NCBI GenBank assembly: GCA_016946835.1
Contig: JACVTC010000014.1
Span: 1,806,501 to 1,870,500 of the forward strand
DNA from: Neocallimastix lanati (nom. inval.)
Taxonomy: Eukaryota; Neocallimastigomycota; Neocallimastigomycetes; Neocallimastigales; Neocallimastigaceae
Direction of reading: 5' to 3'
Length of the DNA: 64,000 nucleotides
Shown piece after piece: positions 53,178-63,500 of the stretch. The position numbers and the translations under genes are program-made. The notes under the pieces are model-generated. The model had not been told where the DNA came from and searched no databases. It worked only from the letters and a program-made list of their open reading frames with translations. Every line of letters begins with the position of its first letter. The first letter of the stretch is position 1.

Positions 53178-54156
53178 TGTAAGAAATAATAATTATTTAC
53201 TAATAAATAATTATTATTTCTTAGTCTTTATAATTATTGATAATAATTATAAATTTATTTAAATTATAATTAATTCATACATTGAGATATTATTATCAAA
53301 TTTATTATAATTGTAATTATTCATACACTTAAATAATATTAGAAAATTTATTTAAATAATTATTATATGTACACTTATTAATATTATTAATTTTATTTAG
53401 TTATTCATTTAATTATCAAGTTAATGTAAACATTAGTTTTATTTATTTTTTACATTGTACATTTAAAAGAACAATTAATAAGTTTCTGTATTTTTTATAA
53501 TTCTGTATTCTAGTTTAAAGATAGTTTTATGTTAATAAGTTTAGATTAGATTTTAAAAATAATATTTAGAAAGATAGAATAGAATAATTTAGATCATTCC
53601 GGTTATTATTGATTTTTCCTTTTATTAGATGATCTAAATTAAAATTTAGGAAATCGATATATTAAGGTTTTATCCAAATATAAAATAATATATTTGGTTT
53701 TACTTAATATATACGATGATCGATATGAATAGAATATCGATCAAAAAACTTATCTAGTTTTTTCTTCTAATCTTTTTCTAGATAAGATATTTTTTAAGAT
53801 TAGAAAACCTTTTTATTTAACCTTATTTCCATAAAAAAATATAAATAAGGCTCTTGATTTCCCTTTAAGAAATCAAGAGTTATTATTATAAAAATATAGT
53901 TATAATAATAGCAATTTTATATTTTAAATTTTAATAAATTAATAAAACATTTTATTCAAAAAACATATTTCTTAAAACCAAATTTATCTAAATATTCCTT
54001 CTTTTACTTTTTGTGTTGTTATTATAATTAATTTTATAATAAACTCTCTTTTTAGGTAAAGTTTTTATTTTTATTTTATTTCTCAACTTAATGAATTAGT
54101 CATTAAGTTGAAGTTAATAATCATATTTAGTGATAGAACTTAGTATGATTATTACA
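53178..54156 (+). repeat. 3' LTR of F
   Basis: 979 bp, partner of 47083-48061. Preceded by the short purine run AAATGGAGCAA. Confidence 0.93.
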
Positions 54157-54161
54157 TACAA

Positions 54162-54786
54162 TTACTAAAATTAGAACTTTGGTTCAATGGTTAGTTACAT
54201 TGACCATGACCAATACTTCATGGGTTCGACTCACACCTCAACCCATTTTGCATAAATAATTATTTTATTAATTATTTTATTAATTATTAATAATATCTTC
54301 TTGAATATTCTTTCTGTATAAAATTATAGAAAGTTAAAGATTCTTTCGGTTTGTAATTTAACCGAAATGAATTTAGAAATTCTTATTATATAAATTATTT
54401 TATTTTTTTTTGATAAGATTCATTTTCATCAATTAAAATCAATATTCTAGAAACTTTACATTATTAATTATTTAAACATATTTCTAAATATTTCTTTAAA
54501 ATTATTTTTATGTTAAAACTGTTTTTCCGTTAAAAGTATAAATAGTGCGAACTTCACGAATGAAAATATTTTTCTTCGTGCTTTTATTAATAATAATTAA
54601 CGTATAAGTAATTCGAAATATTACCTTGTTGATTAATATTAATAATTATTTTAAATTTTATAATTAATAAAAAAATATTTCTAATAAAACGAATTATTTA
54701 TACAGATAGTGTAAACCTATTGAGTTTTCTCCTTTCTGTGTTTCTATATCTCATCCCGCCTTTACAATAGAAGCACCTCCGTTACA
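54162..54786 (+). repeat. 5' LTR of G
   Basis: 625 bp, missing only the outermost bases at the point where the stack ending in F begins. Self-primer GTGCTTTTATT at 54578-54588; its complement directly follows the LTR. Confidence 0.88.
54173..54249 (+). ncRNA. tRNA-like Pol III unit in 5' LTR of G
   Basis: A box TGGTTCAATGG (54180-54190), B box GGTTCGACTCA (54223-54233), TTTT (54246-54249). CAATT (54159-54163), next to the end of F, lies 17 nt before the A box, the same distance as in C. Confidence 0.72.
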
Positions 54787-55278
54787 ATAAAAGCACCTGC
54801 TAATCCAAGCCTTCAATACCTTTACGCTATTTCTCAGACATTCTACCGTACTTTTAGGAATTCTACCTTCTCAATATCTTTTGGCAATCGTTGGGTTTCT
54901 ACTTTTACTATTCTACTATTAAAGAACAAATACCTATTCTTCCGGTTCTCTCTATCTTAGTCTAATAATCTTTGAATAAATCTTCTTATCTACTATCTCT
55001 TTAATACCGGACTTCTATATCTTTTAATCTCGGATTTTATCTCCTCCCAGACGAATAATTACTGCCTATTGATTCCTATTCAAATTATCACCTTGTCTGT
55101 TTTGAGTTACCCTCACTATTATATAATTCAATCCTTTGTATTTATTATATTACCGGATAATCCTAATCCTATAGTTATTGAAATTAATTCTTATAACAAA
55201 AATTCTTGTACTACCCGATCATATAATTCAAATTAAACTTGTACTACCCTATTAAGATAAAACTTACATTACCTTAAC

Positions 55279-55315
<37 letters not shown>

Positions 55316-55492
55316 GATAATATTAAATTAATCTTGTATTACCTTAACCCTTCAAAATTAATTCTAATATTTACCCAACAAAATTAATTAATAATTAGAT
55401 AAATAATATTAAATTAATTTAATAAGAAAAAAATTTTTAATTTTTAGATAAATATTTTAGATTAATTTAGTGAATAAATCAATTAGTTTTAG

Positions 55493-55532
<40 letters not shown>

Positions 55533-56642
55533 TCATTTAATTTATAACAAAAATAATAATTTTTTAAATTAGCTTAGTATAAAAAAAAAAAAAAAAAAAA
55601 ATACTAATAATAATATTAATAATTATAATAATTTTTATTTTTAATTATTTTAATAAATTACTTGCTTGAAATAATAGCAAGAAAAACCTGTGCCATTTTA
55701 TTTTTTATTTATTTATTTAAAAAGCGTTTATACGAGCGAATAGAGCTCATATACAGAGTTAGAAGAATTGTCTTCTTTAGTGTTGCACTCGACGAATAGA
55801 TTTGGTTCTAGACTAGGTAAAACTCTATAAGAGAGCACCGTAGCCTATTATAAAGGAAAACGGTTCTAGGTTTGCAACAACTCTGGCGAATAAGGAGCTT
55901 ACGTCACCGAAGGCGTAAGATTAAAATTATATAGTATTTTAAAATTTTATTTCGTGCTTACTCGCGGCACTAGTTATAATAGTACTGACGGTTTTTTCTA
56001 TAGTTGTGAGTCAATAGTACTATTTTATTTTATCAATTAATAATTTTATAATTAATATTATAATTTTATAATTAAGAAAACAAAGATTAAAATATAAATA
56101 TAAGGTTTATACGACTTCCAAAGCGACAGAAGTTGGTCTCTGTTTTCGTAACATTTTAGTGTTCAGATACTATTGATATAGGGGAAAATAATTTGTTTTA
56201 TTCTTTTCAGCTAACAATAAGTCAGACATAATAAAGAATCTAACAATATTACTTCCTTTTGTTTATAAGACATTAACAATCGATTTTATCTGCGTTATCA
56301 CTAAAAGGCTAAAGGAACTTATCGTATAAAACTTTGATAGATTATATATTTAGTTGGTCCAATACTATATAATCTAGTTTATATTTCAGTAATTTTTGAT
56401 AAATAATTATAAAATAAGAAATATTCAATTATAAAATATTATAAAGTGTTATTAAAATTTTGTGTTCTTATCCATTAACCTTGGAAACCTACCAATAAAC
56501 AACTTTTGAACTTTTGGAATCTCTACTACCTATCTACCTTTTGGATTATTGGAATCTCTACTACCACTTTGGGAACTTCTGGATTCTACCGCCTATTCTT
56601 TACCTTTGAAAACTTATTCTACTCTACCTTATTTATTTCAAT
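54787..56642 (+). other. Leader of G
   Basis: No gene. Same order as in C: self-priming site, pyrimidine-rich stretch, A homopolymers (55285-55310, 55497-55527, 55581-55600), leader block 1 ending in the 40-nt motif (55883-55922), and degenerate TTGGAATCTCTACTACC repeats before the ATG. Confidence 0.6.
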
Positions 56643-59080
56643 ATGGACAATTATAATCAAGAAAATCCTACCTTTAAGGACGGTTTTGCTGGTGATCGTC
56701 GATTCTTTAAAGGATTTCTAGCTAAAATGGAACTTATTTTTATGATTCAACCGGAAAGATTTGCAAACGATGAAGCTAAAGTAATCTATATCATTTCTCG
56801 TTTGTATGGAAACGCCATGAATTGGGCTGCTACTCTCATTGAAAACCAAGATCCTTGTCTCCTTAATTATAATCAATTCATTGGTAGATTAAAATCAGTA
56901 TTTGGAAGCTACGATTCTACCTTTATTGCGAACCAGAAATTAAGAACAATCAAACAAAAACGAATTGGTGAAGTCAGAAATTATATTTTAGAATTTAATA
57001 AATACGCCGATGAATCTTCTTGGAATGAAGAAGCCAAGATGGACGCCTTTCTTGCCGGTCTACATGACCATATTGCTACTAGAATTTTAGAAATGTTTCC
57101 TGGACCTCAAACCCTCTTTGCTATGCAAACAATTGCATCTAGAATCGATAATCGTATCTCTACTCATAGACAATTTTCCAATCTTCAAGGTCAAAATTCA
57201 AATAATAGTAATAAAAATAAAAAGGGCAAAAAATCATTCTTTTTCCAAAAGCAATTTAAATCCAAACCTCATGGACCTCTATCTCAAGAAGAAAAAGAAA
57301 GTAGAAGAAGAGAAAATCTTTGTTTGTATTGTGGATCCTCTGAACATTCTCTCGACAATTGTCCACTTAAAAATAAATATAAAAATAAAAATAAACCTTC
57401 ATCAAGTAGCACTTATGTTTCTAATCCCGAATCAAAACCTATTTCTAGACCTAGAGTCTCTGACTCTAATCTTCCTATTTACGAATTTTCTTTAAGTATT
57501 GATAATACAAATTCTACCGCTAAAATTCTACTCGATACTGGTTCTCAAATCAATTTAATGGATATCTACTATATTAAAGAAAATAATATCCCGTATTCAA
57601 CTAAAACTAATTTCCCTAATGTATCTGGCATCGGTGGAAAGCAAACTATTCTTGGAAAAACTCTTCCTATTTCCATCACTTATAATAACCATAAATGTAA
57701 AACTCAATTCTATGTGGTTGACCTTCCTTCTTATTGTGCTATTTTAGGTTTCGAATGGATTTCTACTCACAATCCCGACATTGACTTCAAAAATAAAGTC
57801 TTAAGATTTAATTCCAATTATTGCGTTGAAAATTGTTTAATCATCCCTAACTCCTTTACTTCTTATGTTCCTTTAAACACTACTAAACAAAATGACAAAA
57901 ATGAAAATGAAGAAATCAATAATAAAATAAGCAAATCATTACCAAAAAAATTACATCCCTTTATAGACACTTTCAGTAAAATATACACTAATGAATCACC
58001 TCCTTATTGTCCTTTTGATAGCGAGATTAAACCCAAACAAAATGAAAAACTTCATTTTGACCCAATCTACCCCTTAACTGAAAAAGAACTTCTAGCTTCG
58101 AAGAAATATATTAAAGAAAATGAAGACAAAAATTATATTAGAAAATCTAAATCTCCAGCTGCTGCTTCTGTTTTATTTGTTCCCAAGAAAGACCTAAATG
58201 ATCTCTTTCGTATTCATAAACCACCCTCCGATTTTTTTTTGATAAAGATTCTCAATTCACTTCAAAATTTTGGTCACCTATTTGTAAATCTTTCAATATC
58301 ACAACGAAACTTGCTTCTCCCTTCCATCACCAAACCAATGGCTTAACGGAGAGGGTGAACTCCGTTATTGAACAATACTTAAGATGTTATTCAAACTTTA
58401 AAGGTTCTGATTGGTATAATTTTTTATTCCTAGCAGAATTCAGTTATAATAATTCAATTCAAGAATCAATTAAGCACTCACCTTTTTATGCAAACTATGG
58501 ATATAATCCAAGATATTCACCATCAATTCCAAACAGTACAGATGTTCCTAGAGCTGATGAATTTACAAAAGACCTTTCAGAATTATTCAAAACACTTAAT
58601 GGAAATTTACAACAAGCAAGAAAAAAGCAAGAAGAATTTGCAAACAAACATCGTATTGAAGCTCCAAATTTTGAACCTGGTGATAAAGTGTGGATTAATA
58701 GTTCACTTATAATTCATAATGGAAATAAAAAACTTAAACCCAGAAAACTTGGTCCATATAAAATCATTAAGAAAATTTCTCCCGTTTCATATAAGTTAGA
58801 CTTACCAAAAGAAATCAGAATCCATCCTGTAATACATGTTTCTGAACTTGAACCATTTTATGAAGATCACTTTGGACGAAAGAAAGAACCACCACCACCG
58901 ATAATTATTGACAATGAAGAAGAATACGAAGTTGAAAAAATTCTTGATAAAAGAAAACATTATGGCAAAACCCAATATCTTATTAAATGGAAAGGCTATC
59001 CTTTATCTGAAGCATCTTGGGAACCCGAAGAAAATTTAAATTGCCCTAAACTCTTAAAAGAATTTAACAAAAATAACTAA
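56643..59080 (+). pseudogene. Gag-protease-integrase C-term-chromodomain region of G
   Basis: Nearly identical to the protein of C: capsid, zinc knuckle [14 protein letters not shown], retropepsin [10 protein letters not shown], distal integrase and chromodomain [10 protein letters not shown]…SWEPEENL. No RT or RNase H. Starts at ATG 56643 as in C. Not one open frame in this copy; about one break. Confidence 0.85.
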
Positions 59081-59422
59081 AATTAAAACTTGAAAATGAA
59101 TCTTTACTTTATTAATATTAAACTTATATTAATTTATTAATATCAATATTACTAAATATTACTAAATATTATTTTATATTATTAAATATTATTAATATTC
59201 ATGTATTCTTATTATATATTATATTCATGTAACTTTATTAATATCATGTAATTTTATTCAAAAAAGTTCGTACTATAAAATGGTTAATTATTATTTTTAT
59301 TTTATTTTATTTTAGTTTAGTTTAGTTTAATTTAGTTTAGTTTAGTTTAGTTTGCTTAATTTTAGTATAAGTTATGCCTAACTGTTAGATTCGTCTGGTA
59401 TCCGAATCCTGGAGGCGGACCA
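59081..59422 (+). other. 3' untranslated segment of G
   Basis: AT-rich, TTTAGTTTAG repeats and the polypurine tract CCTGGAGGCGGACCA just before the LTR, as in C. Nothing else seen. Confidence 0.6.
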
Positions 59423-59917
59423 TGTAACGAAATCTTCAGTTAGTAAAATTAGAACTTTGGTTCAATGGTTAGTTACATTGACCATGACCAATACTTCATG
59501 GGTTCGACTCACACCTCAATCCATTTTGCATAAATAATTATTTTATTAATTATTTTATTAATTATTAATAATATCTTCTTGAATATTCTTTCTGTATAAA
59601 ATTATAGAAAGTTAAAGATTCTTTCGGTTCGTAATTTAACCGAAATGAATTTAGAAATTCTTATTATATAAATTATTTTATTTTTTTTTGATAAGATTCA
59701 TTTTCATCAATTAAAATCAATATTCTAGAAACTTTACATTATTAATTATTTAAACATATTTCTAAATATTTCTTTAAAATTATTTTTATGTTAAAACTGT
59801 TTTTCCGTTAAAAGTATAAATAGTGCGAACTTCACGAATGAAAATATTTTTCTTCGTGCTTTTATTAATAATAATTAACGTATAAGTAATTCGAAATATT
59901 ACCTTGTTGATTAATAT
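59423..59917 (+). repeat. 3' LTR of G, interrupted by H
   Basis: Starts TGTAACG, matches 27676 onward in C, and stops where the LTR of H begins. The remainder should be on the far side of H, outside the window. Confidence 0.85.
59451..59527 (+). ncRNA. tRNA-like Pol III unit in 3' LTR of G
   Basis: A box 59458-59468, B box 59501-59511, TTTT 59524-59527, as in the other copies. No element inserted upstream of it. Confidence 0.7.
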
Positions 59918-60558
59918 TATAACAAAATATTATAATAAATATAATAACACTCAAAAAAAACAAAAATTATTTTATTTTTTATTTATTTTTTTTCTTTTAT
60001 TATAATTATTTTATTAATTATATTTATTATAATACTATAAGCCGCAAGGGTTGATATAGTATTAATATTAAAAAAAGTTTTATTAAAAAATTAAGTTTTA
60101 TTAACTAAACAAAATTAAAATAAAAAACACAAAGAAAAGAATATTTGTTAATAAGAATTTTACTCATATTTATATTTTTTTCAAAAGTTAAAGTTATTAA
60201 AAAATAAAAATAAAAGTTTCTAAAAAGTTCTTAAAAATCGAAAAATTTAGAAAAAATAGAAAACAATAGAATTAAGAATTTAATAGAATAAATTTTAATT
60301 AATTAAACACAAGAATTATCAAGAAATTCTAGTAATTTCTTGAACTATAAAGAATCTTCTAGATATTTTTTAGAATAAAACTATAAAATAATAATAAATG
60401 TGAATCGAACCCTAAGTAGTTTGATTCATGGTATTAGTTACTAACAACTATACCAGAAATAATATTTTTTAAATTTAATTATTTGTTTTAAAACTTTATT
60501 GAAAATAATACTAAATATTAAAATAATAAAATAATTGTAATTATTAATTCTGTTATAA
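59918..60558 (-). repeat. 3' LTR of H
   Basis: 641 bp with terminal inverted repeat TATAACA/TGTTATA rather than TG…CA. Contains the tRNA-like unit, a TATA box (60167-60174 in minus sense) and a hairpin AATACTATA/TATAGTATT with a GC-rich loop (60031-60063). A purine-rich tract (60559-60580) adjoins it. Confidence 0.8.
60385..60462 (-). ncRNA. tRNA-like Pol III unit in LTR of H
   Basis: In minus sense: A box TGGTATAGTTG (60455-60445, fits TRGYNNARNNG), B box GGTTCGATTCA (60411-60401), TTTT (60388-60385). The A-B gap is 33 nt and the TTTT starts 13 nt after the B box, as in C and G. The body aligns with the C/G copy (…GTTAGT.AC…ACCATGA…GGGTTCGA.TCACA). Confidence 0.7.
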
Positions 60559-60567
60559 CTCTCTCCT

Positions 60568-63500
60568 TTAGAGACGGATTCCAGACGTCTTAGGTTTTGG
60601 TTTATTTGGAAACTTTTTGTGGAATTCGGCAAGAAGTTTATTGCAATGAAGATTCTCAAAAGGTTCCCATGAGTTTTTAGAATCATCATAACCTTTCCAA
60701 TGAATTAAATATTTAATTTTGTTATGAAATTTCTTTGAATCAAGAATAGATTCAACTTCATATTCTTTTTCTCCATTAAGTATAATAGGTTTTGGAGTTG
60801 GGATATTTCTTTCTGTAAATTCATTTTCATAGGCTGGCTCAAGAAGTGAAACGTGGAAAACTGGAAAGACCCTAAAAGAGTTTGGTAACTTTAATTTATA
60901 ACTTACATCTGAAATTTTCTTTAAAATAGTAAATGGACCAGATTTCTTAGGAGCAAGTTTACCTTTTTTATTATTTATTAAATCATTCCTTAACAGCCAA
61001 ACTTTTGAGCCAACTTTAAACTCAGGCGGAGACATATGTTTATCATCATAATATTTTTTTTGAAAATTAACTGCACTTTGAAGATTTTCTTTAAGTACAT
61101 TTCTTAATTCTTTTAAGTCTTTAGCAATAATTTCAGCACGAGGGACAATAGAAACATCTGGAGTAGAAGGATCAAATTTAGGATTGAACCCATAATTAAG
61201 AAAGAAAGGAGTAGCATTTGCAGATTCTTGTATTGTGTTATTGTAAGCAAATTCTGCAAGAGATAAATATTCTATCCAATTATTTTGTTGATAATTAACA
61301 TAACATCTTAAGTATTGTTCAAGTATTGCGTTTACCCTCTCCGTTTGACCATTAGTTTGCTGATGATGAGCAGATGATAAACAAAGATCAACATGAAGTA
61401 AATTAAATAATCTATTCCAAAATTTAGAAGTAAACTGAGTACCTCTATCCGACACAATATCCTTTGGCAGACCATGAAGTTTGAAAATAGAATTAAGAAA
61501 TTGTTCAGCACAATCCTCAGCAGAGGGAACTGATTTAAAGGGAACAAAATGAGCCATCTTCGTAAAGCGATCAACTACGACAAGAATACAAGACATACCA
61601 TTGGAAGAGGGAAGATCTGTTATAAAATCCATTGAAATTGATTCCCAAGGATTATTGCCAATGGGTAAAGATTTAAGTAAACCGTAAGGTTTATGACGAG
61701 GAGCTTTTGAAGCGCAGCACACATTACAAGTACGAATATATTTTTTAATATCCTTATGCATACCAGGCCACCAATAATTTCTAGAAACTAAGTCAGAGGT
61801 TTTATTTATGCCAAAGTGGCCAGCAGTAGGAGAATCATGACAAGAACAAAGAATTTTAAATCTAAGGCATTCAGGAATATAAATAAGATTGTCATATAAA
61901 AGAATACCATTGGAGAACGAAAGGAGATCAACCGAAGCAATGGGTTTCTCATTAGCAGAAGGCTTTTCAAAATATATCTTAACATTATTAAAGAAAGGAT
62001 CCTTGGAGTAACACTTTTTAATTTCATCTTGTAGATTTGATTCAATAGAGATCCTTGAAGTAAAACAAAAATTTTCCGGTTTAAGTACTTGGTAAGGTTT
62101 AGCAGGTTCATGATTATCATAATCAGGACGGCGAGATAAAGCATCTGGCTTACCACCGCGAGAACCTGGACGATACTCAATTTGAAAGTCAAATCGAGTA
62201 AAGAACATTGACCATCTAATTAAACGTTGTGAAAGCTGTTCTGGTTTCTTAAAGTAGAGTAGATTTCTATGATCAGTAAGAACTTTAATAGTATTCTTAG
62301 CACCTTCTAAATAGTACCTCCAAGTTTCAAAAGCAGTCTTAATAGCAAGTAACTCTTTATCATAAATTGGATAATTGCATTCAGCAGAGGTAAAAGCTCT
62401 AGAATAGAAAGCAATTGGATGAAGCTTATTATCTTTAGAGCTAACTTGGGATAAAATACATCCAAGCGCAAAATTACTTGCATCCGTTTCAACAAAAAAT
62501 TGAGAATTAGGATCAGCAGGAATAAGGATGGGAGCAGAAGTAAAAGAACGTTTAAGAAGTTCAAAGGAGTCATTAGCATCTTTTGACCAAACAAAAGGAA
62601 CATTTTTTCTTGTAAGTTTATTAAGAGGATAAGCAATTTTAGCAAAATTTTTTATAAAGCGTCTGTAGAAATTGGCTAGGCCAAGAAACGATTGAACTTC
62701 TTTAACTGTAGTTGGAGCAGGCCAATCTAAAATAGCTGAGACTTTCTTAATATCCATCTTAAGACCATCTGAAGATACATAATATCCTAAAAATTTAACT
62801 TCGAACTTATCAAACTCACATTTTTCAAGGTTAACATGTAAATGAAATTTCCTAAGTTGTAATAGTACTTTTTTAACGTGTAAATGATGTTCAGAAAGAT
62901 CATCAGAAAAAATGATAATATCATCAATATAGGCATAACAAAATTTACCTAAATAGTCACTTAATGCAGTATCAATCATTCTTTGAAAACAGGCAGGTGC
63001 ATTCTTGAAACCGAAAGGCATAACTCTAAATTCAAAGTGTCCTAAGCTACATACAAAAGCTGTTTTGTATTCATCTCCAGACCTGATACGAATTTGGAAG
63101 TAAGCAGATTTTAAATCAAGCTTTGAGTAATACTTATGACCAGGAGCTTTATTAAAAATAACAGTTGTTAAAGGCATAGGATAACTATCTCTAATGGTGA
63201 TTTCATTAAGTTTCCTAAGATCAATATACATACGTAACTCACCATTATCTTTTGGAGCAAATAAAATTGGATGACCAGCTTCTGATTTTGACCTAACAAT
63301 AAAACCGTATTTTAAATAGTCTTTAATAATTTTTTCTAAAGCTATTTCTTCGGGAATTGTAAGGGGATAAATTGCACTATAATATAACTTAGTATTAGGT
63401 TTAAGGTCAATAGCACAATCAAAACTAGAATGAGGAGGTAAGATTTTAGCTTCTTCTTCACTAAATACATCAGAGAATTCTAGATAAATGGCGGGAAGTG

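Larger units (their letters stand above)
47083..54156 (+). mobile_element. Element F: self-primed Ty3/gypsy retrotransposon, looks whole
   Basis: 7.07 kb. LTRs 47083-48061 and 53178-54156 are both 979 bp and look identical, and there is a 5-bp duplication TACAA on each side (47078-47082 and 54157-54161). One gag-pol frame is open. Self-priming signals instead of a tRNA-type primer site. Very young. Its integrase C terminus (VFHISQLEP) is of chromovirus type, but no chromodomain follows. Confidence 0.93.
54157..59917 (+). mobile_element. Element G: second copy of the C family, broken
   Basis: Same layout as C: 5' LTR (54162-54786), leader, coding region (56643-59080), 3' LTR from 59423, which is interrupted by H at 59917. 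Lacks reverse transcriptase and RNase H exactly as C does. The coding region has about one further break. The flanks differ from those of C, so the two are separate insertions. As the host of the I-D-solo-E-F stack and of H, it should be the oldest element here. Confidence 0.85.
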
